A DNA stretch of 20,947 nucleotides. Origin: CAZAKZ01 sp964485695. GTDB lineage: Bacteria > Planctomycetota > JAFGQW01. Positions 7,989 to 18,100 of this stretch are shown in pieces (within the stretch, counting starts at the first letter, position 1; every line of letters begins with the position of its first letter). The DNA lies in the NCBI GenBank assembly GCA_964485695.1, contig CAZAKZ010000106.1:1-20947 (forward strand). Direction: 5' to 3'. The notes beneath the pieces are model-generated. The model did no database searches. It was not told where the DNA came from and was given only the letters and a program-made list of their open reading frames with translations. A program made the translations under genes and the position numbers.

Positions 7989-8013
7989 GAATGAGTCTGT
8001 TTTTGTCTCATTC
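7989..8013. repeat. Inverted repeat after the propeller gene
   Basis: GAATGAG (7989-7995) and CTCATTC (8007-8013) form a perfect 7-bp stem around an 11-base, T-rich loop, 33 bases after the stop codon of the gene ending at 7955. It is AT-rich and lacks a following T-run, so it is a poor intrinsic terminator. It may be a weak terminator, an mRNA 3'-end hairpin or an operator. Confidence 0.4.
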
Positions 8014-8063
8014 ACCCCGGATGAAATCGGGCCGGCGTTTGACGACGGATCAAGGAAACCTCT

Positions 8064-8092
8064 TTGGGTCCACGCCCGGAGGACGTGATAAT
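8064..8092 (+). promoter_or_regulatory. Candidate promoter of the moxR-VWA operon
   Basis: TTGGGT (8064-8069) and GATAAT (8087-8092) are separated by 17 bases. The -10 matches 5 of 6 consensus positions and the -35 only 3 of 6. It lies in the most AT-rich stretch of this part of the window, about 110 bases upstream of moxR, and immediately precedes a set of palindromic repeats. Confidence 0.35.
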
Positions 8093-8189
8093 ATTCGTAC
8101 AACAAGATATCTTCGGTCTAAAAATATCCCACGAATCGTCCAGGTGGAGTACCCTGTACGAATCGTATACATAATCCAGTTCGACGAAT
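8093..8189. promoter_or_regulatory. Cluster of ACGAAT/ACGA-A-TCGT palindromic repeats (putative operators)
   Basis: ACGAATCGT, a dyad (ACGA-A-TCGT), occurs at 8131-8139 and again at 8158-8166. The second copy extends to TACGA-A-TCGTA. The half-site ACGAAT recurs at 8184-8189 and, inverted, as ATTCGT at 8093-8098. Starts of the direct copies are spaced 27 and 26 bases. A separate perfect palindrome, AAGATATCTT, lies at 8104-8113. Position between the promoter candidate and the moxR start suggests binding sites for a dimeric regulator. The regulator is unknown, and no regulator gene is in the window. Confidence 0.5.
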
Positions 8190-8202
8190 GAGGAGCCCAG
8201 AC

Positions 8203-9267
<1,065 letters not shown>

Positions 9268-9279
9268 GAGGATCCTCGC

Positions 9280-10185
9280 GTGACCCTGGAGAACGCCTAC
9301 TCGGCCTTCCTCGACTTCGACACCATGGAGCGGCTGCGCTATCTGGAGATCAAGGCCCGCGACATCGTGGAGGGCTACCTGGCCGGCATGCACCGGAGCC
9401 CGTACCACGGCTTCAGCGTGGAGTTCGCCCAGCACCGGGAGTACGTGCCCGGCGACGACCTGCGCCACGTGGACTGGAAGGTGTTCGGTCGATCCGACCG
9501 CTACTACGTGAAGCAGTACGAGGAGGAGACCAACCTGGTGGCTCACGTGGTCCTGGACACCTCTGAATCCATGACCTTCAAGTCGGGGGCCGTGAGCAAG
9601 CTGGAGTACGCCGGCCTGGCCGCGGCATCCCTCATCTACCTGATCCTGCACCAGCGCGACGCCGCCAGCCTGGCGCTCTTCGGCAGCGAGGTCTACCAGA
9701 TCCTGCAGCCCCGCACCCACCCGGCCCACTTCAAGCTCGCGGTGGGCAACATCGCCATGCCCAAGATCCAGGAGAACACCGACATTGGCGCCATCCTCCA
9801 CGGCCTGGCCGACCGCCTCCAGCGCCGCGGCCTCGTCCTCCTGCTGAGTGACCTCCTGGACGATCCCGTGGCCATCCTCCAGGGCCTGAACCACCTGCGG
9901 CACAAGGAACACGACGTCATCGTGCTCCATGTCCTCGACCACGCGGAGCGCACCTTTCCGTACGACCGCATGACCCGGTTCGAGGGCCTGGAGAATGGGC
10001 CCAGGATCACGGCCGATCCCCGCAGCCTGCGCTCCACCTACCTGGCGGAGGTGAACGCCTACCTGAAGACCCTGAAGAAGGGCTGCCTGGCCTCCCGCGT
10101 GGACTACAGGCTCCTGGACACCCGGGAATCCCTGGATGTGGCGCTCAGTTCCTACCTGGCGGCCCGGGCCGGAGAGAGGCGATAG
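9280..10185 (+). CDS. DUF58 domain-containing protein
   Basis: Predicted 301-residue protein of the DUF58 family, the standard partner of MoxR. The family signature is excellent: RSPYHGFSVEFAQHREY followed by VPGDDLRHVDWKVFGRSDRY and VKQYEEETN (about residues 39-85). A VWA-like fold follows with a DxSxS metal-site pattern, D93-T-S95-E-S97, in VLDTSESM. No transmembrane segment is visible, so it is probably cytoplasmic, unlike longer DUF58 proteins that begin with membrane helices. The start is GTG, with a perfect AGGAGG 8 bases upstream that overlaps the region of the moxR stop. The next gene begins 3 bases after its stop. Role: presumably a link between the MoxR ATPase and the membrane VWA proteins (inference). 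Confidence 0.93.
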   Translation: MTLENAYSAFLDFDTMERLRYLEIKARDIVEGYLAGMHRSPYHGFSVEFAQHREYVPGDDLRHVDWKVFGRSDRYYVKQYEEETNLVAHVVLDTSESMTFKSGAVSKLEYAGLAAASLIYLILHQRDAASLALFGSEVYQILQPRTHPAHFKLAVGNIAMPKIQENTDIGAILHGLADRLQRRGLVLLLSDLLDDPVAILQGLNHLRHKEHDVIVLHVLDHAERTFPYDRMTRFEGLENGPRITADPRSLRSTYLAEVNAYLKTLKKGCLASRVDYRLLDTRESLDVALSSYLAARAGERR

Positions 10186-10188
10186 GCC

Positions 10189-12492
10189 ATGGTTGTGCTC
10201 CTGAGCTGGTTCCTGAACCCGGGACTCCTCGGGTGGCTGGCCCTGGGAGCAGTGCCCGTGATAATCCACCTCCTGATCCGACGTCGGGTGGTGCACCTGA
10301 ACTGGGCGGCCATGGACTTTCTCAGCCTGGCCCATCGGAAGACACGGCGGCGCATCCAGCTGGAGAACCTGCTGCTCCTGGCGCTCCGCGTGGCGGCCAT
10401 CCTGCTCCTGGTGGCGGGGGCGGCCCGGCCCTTCCTCCAGGCCACGAGCCCCATCGCCGACCTGGCCCACGCCACGCGCCACGTGGCCGTGGTGGTGGAC
10501 GTGTCGGGCAGCATGGCCTACGGCGACGGCACCCGGACGCACTTCGACCGGGCCCGGTCCGCCGCGGAGAAGATCCTGGAGGGCCTGAAGCCGGGCCACG
10601 GCGACACGGCCGTGCTGATCCCCCATGCCTTTCCGGCCGACGTTTCCGAGGCCGGGTCCCTTGGTAGCGGCTACATGGATCCCGAGCGCCTCAGGGGGAT
10701 CCTCTCGGGCCTCGAGGTGAGCGACCGGTCCACCCATCTGGCCGATGCCCTGGAGACCGCCCGCCGGGCCCTTCGGCCCCACAAGACCGGCAAGGAGGTC
10801 TACCTCATAAGCGACATGCAGAAGATCGGCTTCGGTCGAGACCCGGGCGAGGAGGCCGAGAAGGGATCCGGCAGGTACCACGGCATCCGCGCCACCCTGA
10901 ACCGCATCATTCACGAGGGCGGGGTTCTCAAGGTCATCGACGTGGGGCCCCGGGAGAAGCAGCCCGCAAACTTCGGCATCGTATCCCTGGAAGCCCCGCC
11001 CCGGGTCATCACCCGGGACCAGGCGGCTGTGGTGATGGCGCGGGTGAAGAATTTCGGCCCCGAGCCCGGGGAGGTGTCCGTGAAGTTCTTCGTACGCAAC
11101 GAGGCCAGCCCGCGCGGCGCCACCCGGCCCCGGCGCATCGAGGCCGGCGCCGAGGAGGCTTTTCTCTTCCGCCACACCTTCAACCGCAAGGGCCCGGTCC
11201 GGATCCGGGCCGTGGTCCAGCCCTTCGACAACTTCTCCCGGGACGATCAGCGGTCCCTGGTGGTGACGGTGCGCGACCGGATCCGGGTGCTCCTGGTGGG
11301 CGGCGAGGCCCGATCCTCGGCGCCCTTCGAGAACACCACCGACCACCTGAAGACCGCCCTGGATCCCTCGGCCACGGAGAGCGACGTCATCGGGCCCTTC
11401 TCGCCTGAAGTGGTGCCGTGGCACGGCCTGGCCCGGGTCACCCTGTCGGACTACGACGTGGTGGTCCTGGCTGATTGCGAGGTGCCCGGGCTGAGCGAGG
11501 TGGAGGCGCTCCAGACCTTTGTCAAGGCGGGCGGCGGCCTGTTCATCACCTGGGGCCCGAACATGGATCCAGAGACCGCCCGGGAGCGCCTGGCCCGGAA
11601 GGCCGGACTCCTGCCCGTGCTCCCGGACCGGGCCGTGGGCGACGCCGACTACAACCACCCCCGGGCCTCTCCGTTCCACTTCCGCCTCGCCGACCGGCAC
11701 CGCGTCACCCGGGGCATGGAGGCCGACGACGAGGTGAAGACGTGGCTCATGGACCGGACCCTGGTGGGCCGGTTCATGCGATCGGTCCCGGTCAAGAACG
11801 CCTCCGATCCCATCTCCGTGCTCATGACCTACAACGACGAGGCCCGGAGCCCGGCCCTGGCCGAGCGCGTGGTGGGTGCGGGCAAGGTCATGGTCCTCAC
11901 CACCACCGCCAGCGCGGCGTGGACGGACCTGCCCACCCAGCCCCTGTTCCTGATGGTGGTCCTCGCCGTGGCCCACCACCTCCTGGTGCCGGTCCAGGAT
12001 CCCTTCAACCTGACGGTGGGCGATCGCCTGGAGCGGATCTACCCCACCTTCCCGGGCAAGCGCCTGCTGAAGCGTCCCTCGGGCGCCGGGGAGGTGTTCA
12101 CCCCCATCCGCCTCGACGACGACGCCGAGGACAAGGGCAAGAAGAGCGCCTTCTCCCTGTTCGCCGTCCGGAGCAGCCGGGGCCTCATGCACCGGGGCGT
12201 CTACCGCCTGGAGCGGGACGAGGCCCGTATCGGGTCCGGCCCCGACCTGGAGCTCTTTGCCGTGAATCCGGATCCGGTGGAGGGGGATCTCGGCCGGTTC
12301 ACCCTCGCCGACCTCCGGGCCGAGGTACTGAAGGACATCCGGTTCGAGGCCCCGGACCCCACGGCGCTGGAGGCGGGAAAGGCCGAGGGGCCCCGCGGCG
12401 GGGAGCTGTGGAAGTACCTCGTGGCCGCAGCCCTGGCCTGCCTGGTCCTGGAGTCCCTGGTGGCCTGGCGCTTCGGAGCAAGACAGCAATGA
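10189..12492 (+). CDS. BatA-like membrane VWA-domain protein
   Basis: Predicted 767-residue inner-membrane protein. The N-terminal BatA-type module has two hydrophobic segments (about residues 7-28 and 58-80) around a basic stretch (IRRRVVHLNWAAMDFLSL). A von Willebrand A domain follows with a complete metal-ion-dependent adhesion site: D104-x-S106-x-S108, T182 (STHLADALE) and D209 (LISDMQ). After it come beta-rich segments resembling a CARDB/Ig-like domain (AVVMARVKNFGPEPGEVSV) and a glutamine-amidotransferase-like fold (VEALQTFVKAGGGLFITWGP) without a visible nucleophilic cysteine. A C-terminal membrane segment lies at about 742-760. The large central part is predicted to face the periplasm. 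The last four bases (ATGA) overlap the next gene, so coupling is likely. Function beyond family is unknown. Confidence 0.88.
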   Translation: MVVLLSWFLNPGLLGWLALGAVPVIIHLLIRRRVVHLNWAAMDFLSLAHRKTRRRIQLENLLLLALRVAAILLLVAGAARPFLQATSPIADLAHATRHVAVVVDVSGSMAYGDGTRTHFDRARSAAEKILEGLKPGHGDTAVLIPHAFPADVSEAGSLGSGYMDPERLRGILSGLEVSDRSTHLADALETARRALRPHKTGKEVYLISDMQKIGFGRDPGEEAEKGSGRYHGIRATLNRIIHEGGVLKVIDVGPREKQPANFGIVSLEAPPRVITRDQAAVVMARVKNFGPEPGEVSVKFFVRNEASPRGATRPRRIEAGAEEAFLFRHTFNRKGPVRIRAVVQPFDNFSRDDQRSLVVTVRDRIRVLLVGGEARSSAPFENTTDHLKTALDPSATESDVIGPFSPEVVPWHGLARVTLSDYDVVVLADCEVPGLSEVEALQTFVKAGGGLFITWGPNMDPETARERLARKAGLLPVLPDRAVGDADYNHPRASPFHFRLADRHRVTRGMEADDEVKTWLMDRTLVGRFMRSVPVKNASDPISVLMTYNDEARSPALAERVVGAGKVMVLTTTASAAWTDLPTQPLFLMVVLAVAHHLLVPVQDPFNLTVGDRLERIYPTFPGKRLLKRPSGAGEVFTPIRLDDDAEDKGKKSAFSLFAVRSSRGLMHRGVYRLERDEARIGSGPDLELFAVNPDPVEGDLGRFTLADLRAEVLKDIRFEAPDPTALEAGKAEGPRGGELWKYLVAAALACLVLESLVAWRFGARQQ

Positions 12493-14915
12493 CCCCCATG
12501 GCTTTCCTGGCCCAGATCCCGGACGGGGCCCTCACCGAGACCCTCACCGAGACCCGGGGCGCCCTCCGGTTCCTCGCAGCACCCGAGGCGTGGGTCATCG
12601 TGCTGGTCATCGTGCCCCTGGCCGCCCTCGGCGTGTGGTGGATCTACCGCCGGGAGACCGGCCGCACCACGCCCCGGAGCCGCCTCTCCCTGGCCTCGCT
12701 GCGCACCGCCATTCTGCTGGCTGTGGTGGCCATCCTGTTCCAGCCCGTGTGCATGACCCACACCGACCGCCTCCTGAAGCAAAAGCTGGTGTTCCTGGTG
12801 GACGACTCCTCCAGCATGCAGGAGCACGACGGCTACACCGACGAGGTCCAGCGCCAGGCCCTGGCCGCGGCCGCCGGCCTCGGCAACGCGGACCGGGTTG
12901 TGGACCTCACCCGGTCCGAGGTGGTGCGCCGGGTCCTGGGCCAGGGTGATCCCTCGCTCCTGGACCGGCTGGGCAAGCGCTTTGACACGCGCATCTACGC
13001 CTTCGATTCTGCGGTGCGCCGCAACGTGGCCGTGGAGGACCTCCGGAGCCAGGGCCTGAGCACCCGCATGGGCGAGGCCCTGAGCAAGGTCTACAGCGAG
13101 CTGGTGGGCCAGCCCACGGCGGCAGTGGTCCTCCTCTCCGACGGCCGGTCCAACGAGGGCGTGGATCCTGGCCGCACCGTGGTCCAGTGCCTCGAGATGC
13201 AGCAGATCCAGATCCCTCTCTGGTCCGTGGCCGTGGGCGATCCCACGAACCGCAGCGACGTGGTGGTGCGGGTGGTGAAGCCGACCACCGGCCGGGAGTT
13301 CCTGGTGGGCGACCAGATCCCTTTCACCGTGGAGGTAAGCGCCCGGGGCTTCGAGGCCGAATCGCTTCCCCTGAAGATCGAAATCCTGGACGCCTCCCGG
13401 AAGCTCCTGGCCTCCCAGGCCCTCACCCTCCCGGCCGGGGCCGGATCCCGGAAGGAGGTCCTCTACGTCCAGGCCGAGACCGACGGCCGCCACACCTTCA
13501 AGGTGCGGGTGCCTCCCCTCGAGGGCGAGGCCGACACATCCAACAACACGCGGGAAGTGGTGCTGCGCATCATCAAGAAGCGCATCAAGGTGCTCTACGC
13601 CGAGGGCTATCCCCGGTGGGAATACCGCTACCTGAAAAACGCCTTGATCCGCGACGACGAGAACTTCGCGGTCCACGTCATGCTGCTCAGCGCCGAACGG
13701 GACTTCGTCCAGGAGGCCTCGCCGGACCTCAAGCCCGTCTACGCCTTTCCCGCCAAGGCGGCCGACCTCTTCCACTACGACGTGGTCGTCCTGGGTGACG
13801 TGAATCCCGCCAACCTGGCCGATACCCCGGAGGATACCACGGCCGTGCTGAGAACCCTGGCCCGGTTCGTATCCGAGGCCGGCGGAGGACTTCTGATGCT
13901 CGCCGGGGAGGGGTGGAATCCTCACAGCTACACCAGCACCGCGCTGGAAAGCGTCCTGCCCGTGGTGCCGGGCACCTCGGCCCGTAGGATCCTCGACTTC
14001 CAGCAGCCGTTTCGCCCGGTGCGCACGGCCATGGGCCGCTCGGATCCGGTGCTCCTCTTCTCCCGGGAGCCCGAGGAGAACCGCAGGCTGTGGGAGGATC
14101 CGCGCGACGGGTTTCCGCCCCTCTACTGGTACGCCTCGGTACTGCGCGCCAAGCCGGGCGCCCGGGTGCTCCTGATCCACCCCACCGGCCGCAACGCCCA
14201 CGGCCCTCACCCCTTGCTGGCCACCCAGTTCTACGGCAAGGGCCGATCCATGTTCCTGGGGGTGGACAGCCTGTGGCGGTGGCGGAAATACCACGGAGAC
14301 CGGTTCTTTTACCAGTTCTACAGCCAGGCCCTGCGCTACCTGGCCACCACCAAGCTCTACCGCGGCAACAAGCGCTACGACCTGTTCACGGACAAGCAGC
14401 GCTACGACATCGGCGAGACCGTGCGCATCAGCGCGGCCGTGCGGAACCCGGACTTCCTGCCCGCAGAGGATCCGCATCAGACGGTCTACTGGGATGCACC
14501 GCGATCCCCGCGGCACCGGGAGATCCAGCTGGACAAGGTGAAGCCCGGAGAGTACGAGGCCGTGATCATGGCCGCCCGGCGCGGCCGGCACACCCTCTGG
14601 ATCAAGACCCACGCCGAGGCCGAGGTCCGGGCCGACGAGACCGAGTTCGAGGTGGAAATCACGCCCCTGGAAAAGGCCGAGCCTTCCATGGACGCCGTGT
14701 TGATGCGCAGCCTGGCCGACCTGGCCGGGGAAAACGGGACCCACCACCTGCTCCACGAGTTACCGGCGGCCCTCGATTCTCTGCAGTCTCGACCCGCCCG
14801 CACCCCGGTGAAATCCCATACCCGGGACATCTGGGACTCCTGGTGGGTGCTGTGCTTGCTCACCGGCTTGCTGGCCCTCGAGTGGGCATTCCGGAAGCGC
14901 TTTCGTCTCCAGTAG
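12489..14915 (+). CDS. Membrane VWA protein with degenerate glutamine-amidotransferase-like domain
   Basis: Predicted 808-residue inner-membrane protein. Membrane segments lie at about residues 34-53 and 71-88. A VWA domain follows with a full metal site: D105-x-S107-x-S109 (VDDSSSM), T192 (LSTRMGEAL) and D218 (LLSDGRS). Residues about 270-355 look Ig-like (VGDQIPFTVEV to TSNNTREVVLRI). Residues about 360-560 resemble a class I glutamine amidotransferase (IKVLYAEGYPRWEYRYLKNA to GGGLLMLAGEGWNPHSY) but lack the GxCxG nucleophile elbow. Another beta-rich domain follows, then a C-terminal anchor (WDSWWVLCLLTGLLALEWAF). The frame is open far upstream, inside the previous gene. I chose ATG 12489 because its ATGA overlap with the preceding stop is typical of coupled genes and the membrane module begins there. 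Confidence 0.88.
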   Translation: MTPMAFLAQIPDGALTETLTETRGALRFLAAPEAWVIVLVIVPLAALGVWWIYRRETGRTTPRSRLSLASLRTAILLAVVAILFQPVCMTHTDRLLKQKLVFLVDDSSSMQEHDGYTDEVQRQALAAAAGLGNADRVVDLTRSEVVRRVLGQGDPSLLDRLGKRFDTRIYAFDSAVRRNVAVEDLRSQGLSTRMGEALSKVYSELVGQPTAAVVLLSDGRSNEGVDPGRTVVQCLEMQQIQIPLWSVAVGDPTNRSDVVVRVVKPTTGREFLVGDQIPFTVEVSARGFEAESLPLKIEILDASRKLLASQALTLPAGAGSRKEVLYVQAETDGRHTFKVRVPPLEGEADTSNNTREVVLRIIKKRIKVLYAEGYPRWEYRYLKNALIRDDENFAVHVMLLSAERDFVQEASPDLKPVYAFPAKAADLFHYDVVVLGDVNPANLADTPEDTTAVLRTLARFVSEAGGGLLMLAGEGWNPHSYTSTALESVLPVVPGTSARRILDFQQPFRPVRTAMGRSDPVLLFSREPEENRRLWEDPRDGFPPLYWYASVLRAKPGARVLLIHPTGRNAHGPHPLLATQFYGKGRSMFLGVDSLWRWRKYHGDRFFYQFYSQALRYLATTKLYRGNKRYDLFTDKQRYDIGETVRISAAVRNPDFLPAEDPHQTVYWDAPRSPRHREIQLDKVKPGEYEAVIMAARRGRHTLWIKTHAEAEVRADETEFEVEITPLEKAEPSMDAVLMRSLADLAGENGTHHLLHELPAALDSLQSRPARTPVKSHTRDIWDSWWVLCLLTGLLALEWAFRKRFRLQ

Positions 14916-15009
14916 TTACAGACGTCGGCCGGCTTCTTCTGAGGCGGGACTTTTTCCACTCTCCGCCATCCGACAGGACCATTATTCCGATGAAGGAAAG
15001 GGAATAAAT

Positions 15010-15160
15010 TGCCGCCCTTCCGGTGAACCCGGAACGTTCCCCCTCGGGGTGTGGAGGGCGGCACGAGGTCCGGTGCGCCTTGCCGCGGGTGAAAGCCCCG
15101 GGTAATGTTCAATCAGGCAAGGGGTACGGAGTGCGCGGGCAAAACGCTATTCTTTGCCTG
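15010..15160 (+). promoter_or_regulatory. Inverted-repeat-rich leader upstream of the giant propeller gene (possible structured RNA)
   Basis: A perfect 9-bp stem (TGCCGCCCT 15010-15018, AGGGCGGCA 15055-15063) encloses two small hairpins: TCCGG/CCGGA around 15019-15033 and CCCC/GGGG around 15039-15049. Downstream lie four complementary segments: A CCTTGCC (15078-15084), B CAGGCAAGG (15114-15122), C GGCAAA (15138-15143) and D TTTGCCTG (15153-15160). A can pair with B, C with D, and alternatively B with D, an arrangement like attenuators or riboswitch expression platforms. D ends 19 bases before the GAGG ribosome-binding site of the next gene. I do not recognise a known RNA family, and no intrinsic terminator is visible. 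The rest of the 274-base gap (14916-15189) shows no gene. Confidence 0.4.
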
Positions 15161-15189
15161 CAACTGGAACCTGTCCATCGAGGTAGACC

Positions 15190-18100
15190 ATGACCTGGGT
15201 AGTGCGAATTCTCCTGCTCGTCGGGGCCATCCTCGCGGCCCCGGGTCCGGCAGCAGTGGGGAGCGCCCAGGAGGACAAACCCGTTGCAGCCGGGGAGAAG
15301 AAGCGGTTCCAGGAGGACCGCGCCCACGGACTCTTCCGCACCTTTGCCGTCCCGGGAAACCGCACCGCCCGCGACATGTACGACGACGCCCTGCGGTTCC
15401 TGGCCCAGGGTCGGTATGCCTCCGCCCTTCCCGGCCTCCAGCGCCTCCTGGACCACTACGCGAACAAGGTGGTGCGGGTGCCCGGAGCCGACCAAGAAGA
15501 GTGCATCTACCACGGCATCGGCCGGGAAGTGGACGCCCTGCTGCGAGACCTGGACCCGGAGGGGCGCCGGATCTACCAGGAGCTCCACGAGGGCCTGGCT
15601 GCCCGGCTGTTGCGCCGGGCCGCCGAGATCCGCACTCCCGAGGCCTTCCAGGAGGTGATCCGTCGTTACCGGCATACCGCTTCGGGCCAAGCTGCCCTGG
15701 AGGCCCTGGGGGACGTCTACCTGGAGCGGGGGGATCCCGGCAGCGCCGCCCACTACTACGGATGGCTGGCCTCGAGCCCGGAGGCGGCCGAGCAGCGTTC
15801 CTTCAACCGGCTCAAGTGGGTCCAGGCCCTTGCCCTGGCGGGCCGGGTGCAGGCCGCCACCTCCGCGGGACAGCGCCTCCTCAAGCGCCCCGACTCCGAT
15901 GGGCTCGAGGTGAACGGCCGGCGCGTATCCCTGCAGGCTCTCATCGAGGCGTGGACCCGGGAGGCGGCCTCGGCCGATCCTGAACCGGGGTGGCCGGCCT
16001 TCGGCCCCAGCGCCGGTGCAACCCGATTGATGGCGGCGTGCCGGACCCTGGGCCGGTGCGAGTGGCAACGGCTCCTGAACGTGGAGTTCGAACTGGACAT
16101 GACCCGGCACTACGGCACGAGACCGGCGCCTTTCCACCCGGTGGTGGGACGGGGCAAGGTCTTCGTCCACAACGGACTCCGGGCCTGGGCCTTCAACCTC
16201 AGTGACGGCATGGAGCAGTGGGCCTTTCCCGGGGTGGTGCCCCGGAGTACGGACCAGCCCAACGCCCGGACCATCTTCTCGGGCGTCCTCCACGGCGAGC
16301 GCTACTTCGCCAACCTGGAGGTGCCCGTGGACACCCCCGAGCACTACTACCACGCCATCCCCATCCAGAAGAAGATTCCCGCCCGGAAACTCTTCGCCTT
16401 CCACGCCGAGACGGGCGAGAGGCTCTGGAGTCACGCCGCCGGAACCCTGTCCCGGGACCTGGATCCCGGGGAGCAGGATTTCCTCTCGCGCGTCAACATC
16501 CCTTCCCCGCCCACGGCCTGGGCCGGCACCCTCTACTGCGGGGCCAGTGCCTTCGAGGGCAAGATCTACTGCTACCTCACCGCCATCGACTGCGCCACCG
16601 GCCGCTTGCAGTGGCACACCCTCGTGTGCACCGGTCAGAAGCCCCTCAACATGTTCGGCCGGCCCATGCAGGAACCGGTGCTAGGCATCCCCGCCGTCTG
16701 CGACGGCGTGGTCTACTTCACATCCAACCTCGGCGTGGTGGCGGCCGTGGACGCGCGCCTGGGAAGAATCCTCTGGCTGTCCACCTATCCGCAGCGTTCG
16801 GTGCGCGGCCTGAACACCCCGTCGATCCCGATCCTGCCCGTGGGCTGGCACCTCTCTCCCACCTACGTCCACAGCGGCGTCGTGGTGACGGCCCCCACCG
16901 ATGCCAACCATCTCTTCGGCCTCGACGCTGCCACCGGCCGTATACTCTGGAGCGTGGAGCGCCAGGGACGCATCGCTCAGCGCCGGGTGCTTGGGGTGCG
17001 GGACGGGGCGGTGTTCGTCTCCGGAGGGGGCGTGGCCGCCTACGACCTCAAGACCGGAGAGGCGCTCTGGGAACCGGTGCGCCTGCCGCGGGAGGATCAG
17101 GTCACGTGGCGAGGCGCCGTGACCGCAGAGGGGATCCTGGTGCCCACCGAGAAGCACCTCCATGTCCTGGATCCGGCCACGGGAAAGCCTCTGGTGGATC
17201 CTCCGCTCGTGTGGGACGCTCCCATGGACCACGGCGGCAACGTGGTGGTGGCCGATGAGGACATGCTGGTGACCATCAGCCGTCTGGTGAGCACGCGCAC
17301 CGCCCACCTGAACGTGTTCTTCAACCGAAGGGATCGGATCCGACGCCTCCGCGAGCGGGTCCGGAGCCGGCCCGAGGATCCGCGGCTCCGCCTCTCCCTG
17401 GCCCGCACCCTGGCCCAGTGCGACCTCGTCCACGAGGCCGAGATCCAGTTTCGCAGGGCCATTGCCTGTGCTTTGAACCCCAGGATGCAGGCCGAAGCCC
17501 GGCGCAGCCGATTCGACGTCCTGGCCCGTCTGGGGAGGCGCGCCCTCGAGGCCAGCCGCTTCCAGGAGGCCCGGGCCTACATCGAAAAGGCCCTCGATGC
17601 CGGCCGGGGCCGGTCCTATTGCCTCGACGCCCTGCGCCTCAAGGAGTCCCTGCTCCACCGGCTGGGGGACCTCGAGGCGCTCTCGTCCCTCTACACGGAC
17701 CTCAAGTCGGCCTATCCGCATCGAACGCACGCGTTCAGGGACTGGGGAACGATCCCCGTGGACCTCTACGCCCGGCTCCAGGCGGCCGAGGTGTATCGTG
17801 CCATGGGCAATCCGGGCCGCGCCGTGGAAGAACTCCAGGAGATCCTCCACCGCCATCCGCACCGGATGCTGCCCGCCACCCGGCGCACCGCCGGGCAATA
17901 CGTGGTTTCGGTCATGGCCAACCTCATCGAACGCCACGGCCGCAGCGTCTACGCCCGCTACGACGCGGAGGCCGAGAAGCTCTTCCAGTCCGGCCAGGGC
18001 CGGGGGAGCAAGAAGATTCTCAACCACGTCATCACGGGCTACCCGAACGCCAGGATCATCGACCGGGCCTTGCTGGCCTACGCCGCGACCGCGCGCCGGG

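Noticed and set aside
7991..8191. A 66-codon open frame in the moxR upstream gap, touching the in-frame moxR ATG at 8188.
   Set aside because: It has a poor ribosome-binding site, composition like random translation, and it crosses the palindromic repeats. A 28-codon GTG frame at 8085-8173 has GGAGG only 2 bases upstream and was also not accepted.
14916..14960. GC-rich stretch followed by CTTTTTCC after the second VWA gene, considered as an intrinsic terminator.
   Set aside because: No stem longer than about three continuous base pairs directly precedes the T-run.
15001..15063. GGGAAT followed by CCGGTGAACCCGG resembled parts of a cobalamin riboswitch.
   Set aside because: Order and spacing do not fit, and the rest of the conserved core (including the downstream CCGCNACTG-type segment) is missing.
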